A DNA stretch of 64,000 nucleotides from Neisseria mucosa (GTDB taxonomy: Bacteria > Pseudomonadota > Gammaproteobacteria > Burkholderiales > Neisseriaceae), in NCBI RefSeq assembly GCF_003044445.1, contig NZ_POWX01000009.1, positions 1 to 64,000 of the forward strand, in the 5' to 3' direction. Positions 53,316 through 63,019 of the stretch are shown piece after piece (the stretch's first letter is position 1; every line of letters starts with the position of its first letter). The notes under the pieces were generated by a model. It had not been told where the DNA came from. It saw only the letters and a program-made list of their open reading frames with translations, and ran no database searches. The position numbers and the translations under genes are program-made.

Positions 53316-54857
53316 TCAATCTGCTTTTTTCCTGATTAAAAACAGTGCGATGGCAATGATTGACAATACTCCGATCAGCCACAGCGAACCACCTGCTTTC
53401 ATATAAGGGGTTTCGCCGACATAGCCTTTGACATGTCCTTCCAAGACGGCATCGGTATTGGGTTCGCTCTCGGCGATGATACTGCCTTTGGGAGAAATAA
53501 TGGCGGTTGCGCCGGTATTGGTGGCACGGACCATATAGCGTCCAAGCTCCATCGCGCGGGCTTGGGATTGCTGGAGCTGTTGGTACATCGCGTTGGAATC
53601 GCCGTACCACGCCATATTGCTGACGTTGGCAAGCAGTGTGGCGTTTTTGGCGGTGGCGATGAGTTCGTCGCCGAAGCCGTCTTCATAGCAGATATTGAAG
53701 GCGACTTTTTGCCCTTTCATGGTTAAGGGAGCCTGTGCTGCCCCGCCGCGACGGAAATCGGCAAGCGGCATATTCATCAGCTTATACAACGGCTCGGTCA
53801 GAAAAGGCAGCGGTTTGTATTCACCAAAGGGAACCAAATGATTCTTGGCGTAATACGGGAGGTCGTCTGAAACATCATCGTAGTCGCTCAAATTGATTAC
53901 GGCGTTTTCGTATCCGCTGCCATCCGCAGTGTATTGACCGATACCGACAGCCAATGCGCTGCCGTTCGTGCGCGCCTGTTCGGCAAACTGGGTCAGGATG
54001 TTTTCCGGCAAATCCTGACGCATCACGGGCAGAGCAGTTTCAGGCAGGATAACGATGTCGGCGGATGTTTTGCTGATTTGACCGTAGTATTTTTGAATGG
54101 TGGGGACAACTTGTTCTTCATCCCATTTCAGGCTCTGCTCGATATTGCCCTGCACAAGCGCGACGGTACTGGTGCTGCCGTCGGGTTTGGTAAAGTCGGC
54201 TTGCTGGGCGATAAAGCCGACGGTACACAACATGACAATCATGCACATCGGCAGCAGGCGTTGTTTCAGACGACCCGTATTGTCAATCAGCAACACCAGC
54301 CACGCGCTGACAAATGCCGTCGCAAGCGTAACCAGATGAATACCGCCCAAAGGTGCAAAGCCGGCAAGCGGGCTTTCTTTGACGATTTGCGAATAGCCGA
54401 GCGCACCCCAGCCGAAGCCGGTCAACAAGCGTTCGCGGGCAAATTCCGCCAGCGTCCACAAAATCGGCAAAACGATGCCGACCTTAACCCAGCGCGGCAG
54501 ATGAAATTTCTTCCACAGCCAAAAACAGGCGGCAGGATACAGCGCAAGAAACGCAGGCAGCAGGAAAGTCAGCGGAATCGCGTATAAATTAGGCAAGCCG
54601 GAAACATCGTGCAGCGCGGTATGTATCCAGTAAAACTGCGTCGTATAGGCAATCAGCCCAAACAGATAGGCGGTAGAAACAGCGAAGCGCGGGCGCAGTT
54701 CAATCAGTCGGATCAGCGCGCCAAACAGCAAAGGCATCAGCCAAAAATGGTAATACGGCGCGAAAGTCAACGGCGTAGCGGCGGCAATCAGGATCACCAG
54801 CGGCCAGTACAGCACAGGATGCTGCCAATATTGTTCGAGTTTGCGGAAAATGTTCAT
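53316..54857 (-). CDS. lnt: Apolipoprotein N-acyltransferase
   Basis: Adds the third acyl chain to lipoproteins at the periplasmic face of the inner membrane. The 513-residue protein has about six N-terminal membrane segments and a final one, flanking a nitrilase domain. The catalytic triad is visible as glutamate in VILPETALP, lysine in YYAKNHLVPFGEY and cysteine in AFNICYEDGFGD. Start at 54857 by family length. Confidence 0.96.
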   Translation of the reverse strand: MNIFRKLEQYWQHPVLYWPLVILIAAATPLTFAPYYHFWLMPLLFGALIRLIELRPRFAVSTAYLFGLIAYTTQFYWIHTALHDVSGLPNLYAIPLTFLLPAFLALYPAACFWLWKKFHLPRWVKVGIVLPILWTLAEFARERLLTGFGWGALGYSQIVKESPLAGFAPLGGIHLVTLATAFVSAWLVLLIDNTGRLKQRLLPMCMIVMLCTVGFIAQQADFTKPDGSTSTVALVQGNIEQSLKWDEEQVVPTIQKYYGQISKTSADIVILPETALPVMRQDLPENILTQFAEQARTNGSALAVGIGQYTADGSGYENAVINLSDYDDVSDDLPYYAKNHLVPFGEYKPLPFLTEPLYKLMNMPLADFRRGGAAQAPLTMKGQKVAFNICYEDGFGDELIATAKNATLLANVSNMAWYGDSNAMYQQLQQSQARAMELGRYMVRATNTGATAIISPKGSIIAESEPNTDAVLEGHVKGYVGETPYMKAGGSLWLIGVLSIIAIALFLIRKKAD

Positions 54858-54876
54858 TGCAGAGAAAAGAAAATAA

Positions 54877-54929
54877 GAGGTCGTCTGAAAATACAGATTC
54901 AACAAAGTTGAACCATTTTCAGACGACGT
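54877..54929. terminator. DUS pair between the DUF808 gene and lnt
   Basis: Standard DUS near 54888-54900 and an inverse with AC-variant end (TTTCAGACGACGT). Confidence 0.7.
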
Positions 54930-54938
54930 ATCGGTTGT

Positions 54939-55805
54939 TTAGTGTTTTTGAAACAGCTTCATCAAAGGCAACGCTACGGCGCAGGCGATGGCACCGGCAA
55001 TCAGCCCGACGGCAAGGTTGGCGATATGCTCCATCAAGCCGCTGTCCCAATGATGCGCGTGTAAGAAATCATGCAAAAAGCCCAAGTTGTGCGCAATCAG
55101 ACCGCCGCCGACAAGGAACATGGCAAGCGTACCCACCACGCTCAAACCGCGCATAAACCAGGGCATAAAGGCAATCAGACCCTGTCCGACCGTTTGGATG
55201 CCCGTACTTTTCTGACGCATCAGCAGCATACCGAAATCGTCAAGCTTGACGATGACGCCGACCAAACCGTACACAAAAACCGTCATACCGACACCGATTG
55301 CCGCCATGACCAGCGAACGGGTCATCAGGTCGTATTTTTCGACCACGCCCAAAGCAATAATAATGATCTCGGCAGACAGGATAAAATCCGTACGGATCGC
55401 ACCTTTAATCTTGGTTTTTTCGTCCAACGTTTCAACGGCAGCTTTCTCGTCGTCATGCGCTTCGTGGCGGTGTAGAAACTTATGCAGCAGCTTTTCCACG
55501 CCCTCGAAACACAAATAAATCCCGCCTATCATCAGCAAAGGCGTAATCAGCTTCGGCAAAAAGGCGGACAGCAACAAAGCCAGCGGCACCAAAATCAGCT
55601 TGTTCACCAAAGAACCTTTCGCCACCGCCCAAATAATCGGCAGCTCGCGTTCCGCCGACACGCCGGTAACCTGATTCGCATTAAGAGCCAAATCATCGCC
55701 AACCACGCCCGCCGTTTTCTTGGCGGCCATTTTGGTCATCAGGGCAACGTCGTCCAAGACAGCGGTAATATCGTCCAAAAGGGTGAAAAGCGAGGCAAAG
55801 GCCAT
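54939..55805 (-). CDS. DUF808 family membrane protein (YedI-like)
   Basis: Inner-membrane protein of 288 residues, MAFASLFTLLDDITAVLDDV at the N terminus, with about five to six hydrophobic segments and IKGAIRTDFILSAEIIIIAL in the middle. Family function unknown. Upstream of lnt on the same strand. Confidence 0.9.
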   Translation of the reverse strand: MAFASLFTLLDDITAVLDDVALMTKMAAKKTAGVVGDDLALNANQVTGVSAERELPIIWAVAKGSLVNKLILVPLALLLSAFLPKLITPLLMIGGIYLCFEGVEKLLHKFLHRHEAHDDEKAAVETLDEKTKIKGAIRTDFILSAEIIIIALGVVEKYDLMTRSLVMAAIGVGMTVFVYGLVGVIVKLDDFGMLLMRQKSTGIQTVGQGLIAFMPWFMRGLSVVGTLAMFLVGGGLIAHNLGFLHDFLHAHHWDSGLMEHIANLAVGLIAGAIACAVALPLMKLFQKH

Positions 55806-56151
55806 GATATATTTCCGAAAAAAGGGTCAGATTAAAGAAGCCGGCTATTATAACCGAGAAAGTATGACAACAAAGGCTTTCAGACGACCTTTAATGGAAA
55901 TTAACGGAATTTGGTGGGAAAGTTGAAGCATTTTGGAAGGCAACTGCCCGATATGGGCAACAATTCAAATCATCACGGCTTCCATAACAGTAAAACAACC
56001 GCCCTGCCCTTTTTCAGATGACCTTTCCATACAGAAAACAATCAGAAATGTCATGCAGTTTCGCCAGAAACAGACAGTCAATGCTATACTTGCCAACTTA
56101 TTGTCGATGAAAACCGGCTTGAAACAGCCGTTACGGAAACGAGAAATCAAG
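55806..56151. other. Divergent region before trpA
   Basis: 346 bp with no gene. It has an inverse DUS near 55879-55891, a worn copy near 56012-56024 (TTTCAGATGACCT) and a -10-like TATACT at 56085-56090 that may drive trpA. Confidence 0.5.
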
Positions 56152-56937
56152 ATGAGCAGAATCCAGCAAACCTTTGCCGCGCTTGACGGCGCAAAAGCCC
56201 TGATTCCCTATATCACCGTAGGCGATCCCAATCTCGACACCACGCTTGCGCTGATGCACAGTTTGGTTGAAAACGGCGCCGACATCCTCGAATTGGGCGT
56301 TCCTTTTTCCGACCCGATGGCGGACGGTCCGACCATCCAGCGCGCTGCCGAGCGCGCGTTGGCAAACAAAGTTTCCCTCAACGACGTATTGAATATCGTA
56401 CGCCGCTTCCGCGAAACAAACGGCAACACGCCTGTCGTTCTGATGGGTTATCTGAACCCGATTCACAAAATAGGTTATCAGGCATTTACCCAAGCGGCGG
56501 CTGAGGCCGGCGTGGACGGCGTGCTGACCGTCGATTCACCTGTTGAAACGATCACCCCGCTGCACGATGCACTCAAAGCGCGCGGCATCGACTGCATTTT
56601 CCTGATTGCCCCGACCACGACCGAAGAGCGCATCCAAACCATCGCCCGCGTTGCCGGCGGCTTTGTCTATTACGTTTCGCTCAAAGGCGTTACCGGTGCG
56701 GCAAGTTTGGATACCGAAGAAGTTTCGCGTAAAATAGAGCTTTTGCGCAAGTATATCGATATCCCGATCGGCGTCGGCTTCGGCATCAGCAATGCCGAAA
56801 GCGCGCGCAAAATCGGTGCCGTTGCCGATGCCGTCATCGTCGGCAGCCGCATCGTCAAAGAAATTGAAAACAACGTAGGCCGTGAAGCAGAAGCCGTCGG
56901 CGCGTTGGCGAAAGAATTAAAAGACGCAATCCGTTAA
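56152..56937 (+). CDS. trpA: Tryptophan synthase alpha subunit
   Basis: Cleaves indole-3-glycerol phosphate to indole. The 261 residues show the catalytic glutamate in DILELGVPFSDPMADGPTIQ, the aspartate of DGVLTVDSPVE and the phosphate loop VGFGISNAESA. trpB is not adjacent; trpA is followed by accD. ATG at 56152 gives the family N terminus MSRIQQTF. Confidence 0.97.
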   Translation: MSRIQQTFAALDGAKALIPYITVGDPNLDTTLALMHSLVENGADILELGVPFSDPMADGPTIQRAAERALANKVSLNDVLNIVRRFRETNGNTPVVLMGYLNPIHKIGYQAFTQAAAEAGVDGVLTVDSPVETITPLHDALKARGIDCIFLIAPTTTEERIQTIARVAGGFVYYVSLKGVTGAASLDTEEVSRKIELLRKYIDIPIGVGFGISNAESARKIGAVADAVIVGSRIVKEIENNVGREAEAVGALAKELKDAIR

Positions 56938-56995
56938 GACCTTTCCGACAATACGCGCAAAGGTCGTCTGAATCCCGAATTTCAAGGAGTCATCC

Positions 56996-57871
56996 ATGAG
57001 TTGGTTAGACAAAATCCTACCGCCCAAAATCAAAAACCGCAGCAAAGACGAAGGCTCGTCCAACGTTCCCGAAGGTCTGTGGCACAAATGCCCGTCCTGT
57101 TCGGCAACCATCTACTCGACCGAGCTTCAGCAAAACGACCGAGTTTGCCCAAAATGTAACCACCACAATCCGCTTTCCGCACGCGAACGCCTCAATTTGC
57201 TTTTGGACGAAGAAGGTCGCGAAGAAATCGCTGCCAATATTAAACCAACCGACCCGCTGAAATTCAAAGACAGCAAAAAATACCCTGAACGCTTGGCCGC
57301 CGCGCGCAAAGCCACCGGCGAAGATGATGCGTTGGTCGTGATGAAAGGCTTTATGAACGGCCTGCCCGTCGTGATTGCCGCATTCGAATTCCGCTTTATC
57401 GGCGGCTCTATGGGTTCCGTCGTCGGCGAACGCTTCGTCCAAGGCGTGCGCCGTGCCGTAGCTGACAACTGCTCTTTCATCTGCGTTGCCGCATCAGGCG
57501 GTGCGCGTATGCAGGAAGGTGTCAACTCATTGATGCAGATGACCAAAACCAGCGCGGCATTGCATCTTTTGACTGAAAAACACCTGCCGTTTATCTCCGT
57601 CCTGACCGACCCGACCATGGGCGGCGTATCCGCCAGCTTCGCCTTCCTTGGCGATGTCGTGCTTGCCGAACCCAACGCCCTTATCGGCTTTGCCGGCCCG
57701 CGCGTTATCGAACAAACCGTCCGTGAAACCTTACCTGAAGGCTTCCAACGCGCAGAATTCCTGCTGGAAAAAGGCGCTATCGACCAAATCGTCGACCGCC
57801 GCAGCATGAAACAGCGCATCTGCAACCTGATTACCCTGCTGCGCCGAGAAAACAAAGTCAATGCCGCTTAA
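56996..57871 (+). CDS. accD: Acetyl-CoA carboxylase carboxyltransferase subunit beta
   Basis: Half of the carboxyltransferase that makes malonyl-CoA. The 291 residues start with a zinc ribbon (CPSC...CPKC near residues 27-49), then the crotonase-like domain with VAASGGARMQEG, DPTMGGVSASFA and NALIGFAGPRVIEQT. AAGGAG at 56984-56989. Probably co-transcribed with trpA across a 58-bp gap holding a DUS. Confidence 0.97.
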   Translation: MSWLDKILPPKIKNRSKDEGSSNVPEGLWHKCPSCSATIYSTELQQNDRVCPKCNHHNPLSARERLNLLLDEEGREEIAANIKPTDPLKFKDSKKYPERLAAARKATGEDDALVVMKGFMNGLPVVIAAFEFRFIGGSMGSVVGERFVQGVRRAVADNCSFICVAASGGARMQEGVNSLMQMTKTSAALHLLTEKHLPFISVLTDPTMGGVSASFAFLGDVVLAEPNALIGFAGPRVIEQTVRETLPEGFQRAEFLLEKGAIDQIVDRRSMKQRICNLITLLRRENKVNAA

Positions 57872-57892
57872 ATCGAGAAGGTTTGAAATAAC

Positions 57893-57938
57893 AAAAGGTC
57901 GTCTGAAAATTGATTTTTCGGTTTTCAGACGACCTTTA
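57893..57938. terminator. DUS-pair terminator after accD
   Basis: AAAAGGTCGTCTGAAAA with its complement across about 12 bases. Confidence 0.83.
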
Positions 57939-58128
57939 CTATTTGGGTAGCCTCTATGAAATACACACATTAAACAAATCCAGCAATTCAAAATCCATTA
58001 TTCCCAAAATAAGCAAAAAACATATAATAACTTTGTTTTCTATTTCTATTTGCAATTAAATCAGACTCATATTGATGTAATCACAAAGTATTACTTGCCG
58101 CCAAAACCGGGTTTTAAGATTTGTAAAT

Positions 58129-58170
58129 TTGATATAAGTCAAACTATCGCGTTTTGTAGATTCATATAAT
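58129..58170 (+). promoter_or_regulatory. FNR-dependent promoter of the nos genes
   Basis: TTGAT-ATAA-GTCAA (58129-58142) matches the FNR box TTGATNNNNATCAA at 9 of 10 bases. A TATAAT -10 lies at 58165-58170. A start near 58177 would place the box centre at about -41.5, the class II activator position. The gene start is at 58207. The rest of the 57939-58206 gap is A+T-rich without a gene. Confidence 0.8.
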
Positions 58171-58206
58171 ATTAATGTTTAGAGTATCGAATAATCGGGG
58201 ATAGTC

Positions 58207-60531
58207 ATGTCCTGCCTTAAAACAAAACGCACATCCGGCATCTTGAATACGATGCTGGCAATGTTTGCCGTATTTGTCCTATTGTTTTCGACACTGCCCG
58301 CCTATGCCGAGCGTTTGCCGGAATTCCTGTCAAAAATCCAGCCTGCGGAAATTTTTCCAGGTGCAGACCGCTATGGCAAGCCTGAAGGCAAACCTATGGT
58401 TGCCCGCATTTATAAGGGCGACGAGCAGTTGGGCTTGGTTTATATCACAACGGACGTGGTCAACACGCGCGGTTATTCGAGCAAACCGATTGATACGATG
58501 GTGGCTTTGGCCAACGACGGAACGGTCGCCGGTGCGAAATTGGTCGATCACCATGAGCCGATTATGCTTATCGGTATCCCGCAGTCGCGCGTGGATAAAT
58601 TCATTGATAAGTATATCGGTTTGAATTTCATTAAGAATCCGCCTACTCCGGGCGTTGCCCCCGGGGACATCATCAGCGGTGCGACCGTTACGCTGATGGT
58701 CATTAACGACAGCATCCAGCGTTCGTTCAAAGTGGTTGCCGGTAAATATGGTTTGGGTACCGACAAGGCCGTTCAGACGACCTCTGCCAATCCTGCGGAT
58801 ACGCAACAGGCTGCCGAACCGGCAACCCAAACCCGCCCTCGCCGGGCTGTCAATCCGGACAAACAGGACATCCAATCTTGGAATGCCCTTCTGGAACAAA
58901 AAGCCATCGGTCATCTACATATTACAGTGGATGAAATCAACAAGCTGTTTGAAAAAGGCGGCAAAGCCGGTGTTGCCGACCACGCCGAACAAGGCTCAGG
59001 CGACGATACCTTCATCGATTTGTACACTGCCGTAGTCAGCCAACCCTCCATCGGTAAAAGCCTGCTGGGCGAACAAGGATGGAAAAACCTGCAAAGTCGT
59101 TTGCAACCGGGTCAACAAGCTGTCTTGGTCGCCGGTGAAGGCCGCTATTCTTGGAAAGGTTCGGGTTATGTACGCGGCGGTATTTTCGACCGTATCGAGA
59201 TGATTCAGGGCGAAAACAGCTTCCGCTTTACCGACGCAGAACACGAACGCTTAGTCAGCTTGGCTGCCGAAGGTGCGCCCCACTTTAAAGAAGTATCGTG
59301 GTTTACCATTCCTACCAATGTGGAATTCGACGCTGCCGAACCTTGGCGTTTACAGTTGATGGTTCAACGCGTATTGAGCGTAAACGACAAAGCATTCGTT
59401 ACTGCCGACTTGGATTACGAACTGCCTAAAGGTTACTATGTCGATGACCCGAAAGCACCGCCCGTTGAAATCAGCGCACCGGTAGAACCTGCCGCCGCAG
59501 CTGCCGATGCTGCAGATGCCGGCAACGGCGTTGCCGACCAAGCCAGTGCCGACGACGGCGCATCCAACCAACTTTGGAAACAAGTGTGGAAAGCGAAACA
59601 GGGTCAAATCATCGTAGTCGGCATCGCATTGACCATCCTGCTTTTGGTATTCTTGTTCCAAGACTGGATCGTCCGCTACGAAAAATGGTACGACCGTTTC
59701 CGTCTGGCATTCCTGACATTTACCCTGTTTTATATCGGTTGGTACGCTCAGGCGCAATTGTCGGTCGTGAATACGCTGACCTTGTTTTCCGCCATCCTGA
59801 CCGAATTCCGTTGGGACTTCTTCCTGATGGATCCGATCGTGTTTATCCTGTGGCTGTTTACCGCTGCAACTATGCTGCTGTGGAACCGCGGTACATTCTG
59901 CGGCTGGCTCTGCCCCTTCGGTTCGCTGCAAGAGTTGACCAACCGAATCGCCAAAAAATTGGGCGTGAAACAAATTACCGTGCCGCACCTGCTGCACACG
60001 CGCCTGACCGCGATTAAATATGTGATTTTCTTCGGTCTGCTGGCAATTTCGCTGTACGACTTGGGCACTGCTGAAAAATTTGCTGAAGTAGAACCCTTTA
60101 AAACAGCGATTATTTTGAAATTCGTCCGCGAATGGTGGTTTGTCGCGTTTGCCGTTGCCCTTTTGGTTGCCGGCTTGTTCATCGAACGCTTCTTCTGCCG
60201 CTATCTGTGCCCGTTGGGCGCAGGCATCGCCCTACCCGGCCGCTTCCGCGTATTCGACTGGCTGCGCCGCTACAAAATGTGTGGCAACCCTTGCCAAATC
60301 TGTACGCACGAATGCCCTGTTCAGGCGATTGCACCGGAAGGCGACATTCATCCGAACGAATGTATCCAGTGTCTGCACTGCCAAGTCATGTATCACCATG
60401 ACACACGTTGTCCGCAAGTTGTGGCAACCAACAAGAAAAAACAAAAACAGGCGGCGGCGAAAGCCGAACCCGAAACCGCATCTGCAACACAGCAGCCTAC
60501 CGAGCAGGTTGTGCAGTTTGTGAAAAAATAA
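58207..60531 (+). CDS. nosR: NosR, FMN-binding membrane protein for nitrous oxide reduction
   Basis: Membrane flavo-iron-sulfur protein that feeds electrons to NosZ and supports nos expression. The 774 residues start with a signal/anchor segment. The periplasmic FMN-binding domain (about 80-180, including PGDIISGATVT) is followed by a linker, and five to six membrane helices occur after residue 470. Cysteine motifs lie at about 563 (FCGWLCPFG) and 662 (FCRYLCPLG). Two ferredoxin-like [4Fe-4S] clusters follow, near 692 (CGNPCQICTHECP) and 718 (CIQCLHC). First gene of the cluster. Confidence 0.96.
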   Translation: MSCLKTKRTSGILNTMLAMFAVFVLLFSTLPAYAERLPEFLSKIQPAEIFPGADRYGKPEGKPMVARIYKGDEQLGLVYITTDVVNTRGYSSKPIDTMVALANDGTVAGAKLVDHHEPIMLIGIPQSRVDKFIDKYIGLNFIKNPPTPGVAPGDIISGATVTLMVINDSIQRSFKVVAGKYGLGTDKAVQTTSANPADTQQAAEPATQTRPRRAVNPDKQDIQSWNALLEQKAIGHLHITVDEINKLFEKGGKAGVADHAEQGSGDDTFIDLYTAVVSQPSIGKSLLGEQGWKNLQSRLQPGQQAVLVAGEGRYSWKGSGYVRGGIFDRIEMIQGENSFRFTDAEHERLVSLAAEGAPHFKEVSWFTIPTNVEFDAAEPWRLQLMVQRVLSVNDKAFVTADLDYELPKGYYVDDPKAPPVEISAPVEPAAAAADAADAGNGVADQASADDGASNQLWKQVWKAKQGQIIVVGIALTILLLVFLFQDWIVRYEKWYDRFRLAFLTFTLFYIGWYAQAQLSVVNTLTLFSAILTEFRWDFFLMDPIVFILWLFTAATMLLWNRGTFCGWLCPFGSLQELTNRIAKKLGVKQITVPHLLHTRLTAIKYVIFFGLLAISLYDLGTAEKFAEVEPFKTAIILKFVREWWFVAFAVALLVAGLFIERFFCRYLCPLGAGIALPGRFRVFDWLRRYKMCGNPCQICTHECPVQAIAPEGDIHPNECIQCLHCQVMYHHDTRCPQVVATNKKKQKQAAAKAEPETASATQQPTEQVVQFVKK

Positions 60532-60684
60532 ACCGCCCCACGGCCGGCAAATAATCTAAACCCCTAAAGAACCCTTAAAAAATGCCGCGCCACCCGTAAC
60601 CATACTTATAAACATAAATTCGTTTTTTTGATCGGCAGGTCGTCTGAAAACGCCGGCTGCCGAATTTTATCCAAGGAGTGTTGT

Positions 60685-62655
60685 ATGTCAGACGAAAAAT
60701 TAGAACAAAACGGTTTAAGCCGTCGTTCATTCTTAGGTACTGCCGCCGCTTCCGGCGCAGGTATTGCCGGCGCCGGTCTGTTGGGATTGGCAGGCTGCTC
60801 CAAAGAGGGTGGCGACAAAGCTGCTGCTTCAGGTGCCGCACCTGCATCCAAAGCCGAAGCCCAAGCCCCTGCCGAACCGGGTAAACAGACTTCCGAAGTC
60901 GGTCCGGGCGAGCTTGACCAATATTACGGCTTGCTCTCCGGCGGTCAGTCAGGCGAAATGCGTTTGATCGGTGTGCCATCCATGCGCGAACTGATGCGTA
61001 TCCCTGTGTTCAACATGGACAGCGCAACCGGCTGGGGCCGTACCAACGAGAGCCTGCGTATTTTGAATGAAAAAAATACGCCGGAAACCAATAAATTCCT
61101 GAAAGATGCCGGTTTGCTCTGCCTTCCTAACGGCGACTTGCACCACCCGCACTTGTCGTTTACCGACCAAACTTACGACGGTCGCTACGCGTATGCCAAC
61201 GACAAAGCAAACAACCGTGTTTGCCGCGTCCGCTTGGACTTCATGAAAACCGACAAAATCACCGAAATCCCTAACGCTTCCGGTATCCACGGTCTGCGTC
61301 CTCAACGTTATCCGAAAACCGGCTATGTCTTTGCCAACGGCGAACACATCGTACCGGTAAGCGGCGTGGGTACTTGGAACGATCCTAAAACTTGGAATGC
61401 CGTTTACACCGCCATCGACGGCGAAACCATGGACATCGCATGGCAAGTATTGGTGGACGGCAACTTGGACAACGGCGATGCCGACTACCAAGGCAAATAC
61501 TCCTTCGCTACCTGCTATAACTCCGAACGCGCCCTGACCGTTGCGGGTGCTTCTTCCAACGAGCAAGACTGGTGCGTGGTCTTCAATCTTGCCGCCATCG
61601 AAGAAGGCATCAAAAACGGCGACTTCAAAGAAGTCAACGGCGTGAAAATGCTGGACGGTCGTGCAGAAGCGAACTCCAAATATACCCGCTACATTCCCGT
61701 GCCAAACTCTCCGCACGGCTGTAACGCCTCCCCTGACGGTAAATACATCATGCTCAACGGTAAACTGTCTCCGACCGTTACCGTATTGGATGTCAGCAAA
61801 CTGGATGACTTGTTCGCAGGCAAAATCAAAGAACGCGACGTGGTTGTCGCCGAACCCCAACTGGGTCTCGGTCCTTTACACACTGCGTTTGACGGCCGCG
61901 GCAACGCCTACACCACGCTGTTTATCGACAGCCAAATGGTTAAATGGAACATCGACGAAGCGATCAAAGCCTACAAAGGCGAGAAAATTGATCCGATCAA
62001 ACAAAAACTCGACGTTCACTACCAACCGGGCCACAACCATACAACCATGGGTGAAACCAAAGACGCCGACGGTAAATGGCTGGTATCTTTGAACAAATTC
62101 TCCAAAGACCGCTTCCTCAACGCCGGCCCGCTGAAACCCGAATGCGACCAATTGATCGACATTTCCGGCGACGAAATGCGTTTGGTTCACGACAACCCGA
62201 CCTTTGCCGAGCCGCATGACTTATGTCTGGTTAACGCCTCCGTCATCAACCCGAAAAAAACTTGGGACCGCAACGACCCATGGTTCTGGCAAGATGCTTT
62301 GGAACAAGCGAAAAAAGACGGAGTCGAGCTGGAAAAAGCCTCCAAAGTCATCCGTGAAGGCAACAAAGTCCGCGTATACATGACCGCGATTGCGCCTGCG
62401 TACAGCGTCCCGCAATTCGAAGTGAACCAAGGCGACGAAGTAACCGTATATGTTACCAACGTCGAGACCATCGAGGACTTGACCCACGGCTTCACTTTGG
62501 AAGGTTACGGCATCGCCATGGAAATCGGCCCGCAAGCTACCCAATCGGTAACCTTCAAAGCTCTCCGTCCGGGCGTACACTGGTACTACTGCCAATGGTT
62601 CTGCCACGCCCTGCACATGGAAATGTCCGGTCAAATGATCGTTAAACCCCGATAA
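60685..62655 (+). CDS. nosZ: Nitrous oxide reductase
   Basis: Copper enzyme reducing N2O to N2. The 656 residues are complete. The N terminus has a twin-arginine motif SRRSFLGTAAASG followed by GLLGLAGCSK, which also fits a lipobox. The seven-bladed propeller carries CuZ histidines (GDLHHPHLS, PGHNHTTMG, AEPHDL). The C-terminal cupredoxin has the CuA site CQWFCHALHMEM. AAGGAG at 60673-60678 fixes the ATG at 60685. Follows nosR after 153 bp containing a single DUS near 60637-60649. Confidence 0.97.
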   Translation: MSDEKLEQNGLSRRSFLGTAAASGAGIAGAGLLGLAGCSKEGGDKAAASGAAPASKAEAQAPAEPGKQTSEVGPGELDQYYGLLSGGQSGEMRLIGVPSMRELMRIPVFNMDSATGWGRTNESLRILNEKNTPETNKFLKDAGLLCLPNGDLHHPHLSFTDQTYDGRYAYANDKANNRVCRVRLDFMKTDKITEIPNASGIHGLRPQRYPKTGYVFANGEHIVPVSGVGTWNDPKTWNAVYTAIDGETMDIAWQVLVDGNLDNGDADYQGKYSFATCYNSERALTVAGASSNEQDWCVVFNLAAIEEGIKNGDFKEVNGVKMLDGRAEANSKYTRYIPVPNSPHGCNASPDGKYIMLNGKLSPTVTVLDVSKLDDLFAGKIKERDVVVAEPQLGLGPLHTAFDGRGNAYTTLFIDSQMVKWNIDEAIKAYKGEKIDPIKQKLDVHYQPGHNHTTMGETKDADGKWLVSLNKFSKDRFLNAGPLKPECDQLIDISGDEMRLVHDNPTFAEPHDLCLVNASVINPKKTWDRNDPWFWQDALEQAKKDGVELEKASKVIREGNKVRVYMTAIAPAYSVPQFEVNQGDEVTVYVTNVETIEDLTHGFTLEGYGIAMEIGPQATQSVTFKALRPGVHWYYCQWFCHALHMEMSGQMIVKPR

Positions 62656-62664
62656 TCGGGTTTG
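62643..62664 (+). terminator. Short hairpin overlapping the nosZ stop codon
   Basis: AAACCCCGAT...ATCGGGTTT around the TAA. A DUS pair (62688-62754) follows after about 25 bases with a long loop. Together they may reduce read-through into nosD. Confidence 0.55.
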
Positions 62665-62688
62665 ACGGTTTATCATTGACTCAACGAA

Positions 62689-62754
62689 AAGGTCGTCTGA
62701 AAAAACTTTCAGGTCTTAGCGAAACCCGCTACCTTCGTTTTCAGACGACCTTTT
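62689..62754. repeat. DUS pair after nosZ
   Basis: Standard copy and inverse about 40 bases apart, outside any gene. Confidence 0.75.
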
Positions 62755-62792
62755 ATAGCAGAACCGTTTGGACGCAACAGACTGTTCCGCTA

Positions 62793-62949
62793 TATAGTGG
62801 ATTAACTTTAAATCAGGACAAGGCAACGAAGCCGCAGACAGTACAGATAGTACGGAACCGATTCACTTGGTGCTTCAGCACCTTAGAGAATCGTTCTCTT
62901 TGAGCTAAGGCGAGGTAACGCCGTACTGGTTTAAAGTTAATCCACTATA
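62793..62949. repeat. Correia repeat-enclosed element, full length (157 bp), reversed
   Basis: Opposite orientation to the copies at 19922 and 49540. It ends 70 bp before the nosD start, inside the nosZ-nosD intergenic gap. Confidence 0.94.
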
Positions 62950-63019
62950 AAACAAAAACACAGCCCTTACAGGCAGGCATCACCGTGCCGACGCACACCG
63001 CACGAATCAGAGGAACTCC

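Noticed and set aside
1609..62754. Regularly recurring 12-13 base repeats that might suggest a CRISPR-like array
   Set aside because: They are DNA uptake sequences scattered singly or as inverted pairs between genes, without spacers of uniform size.
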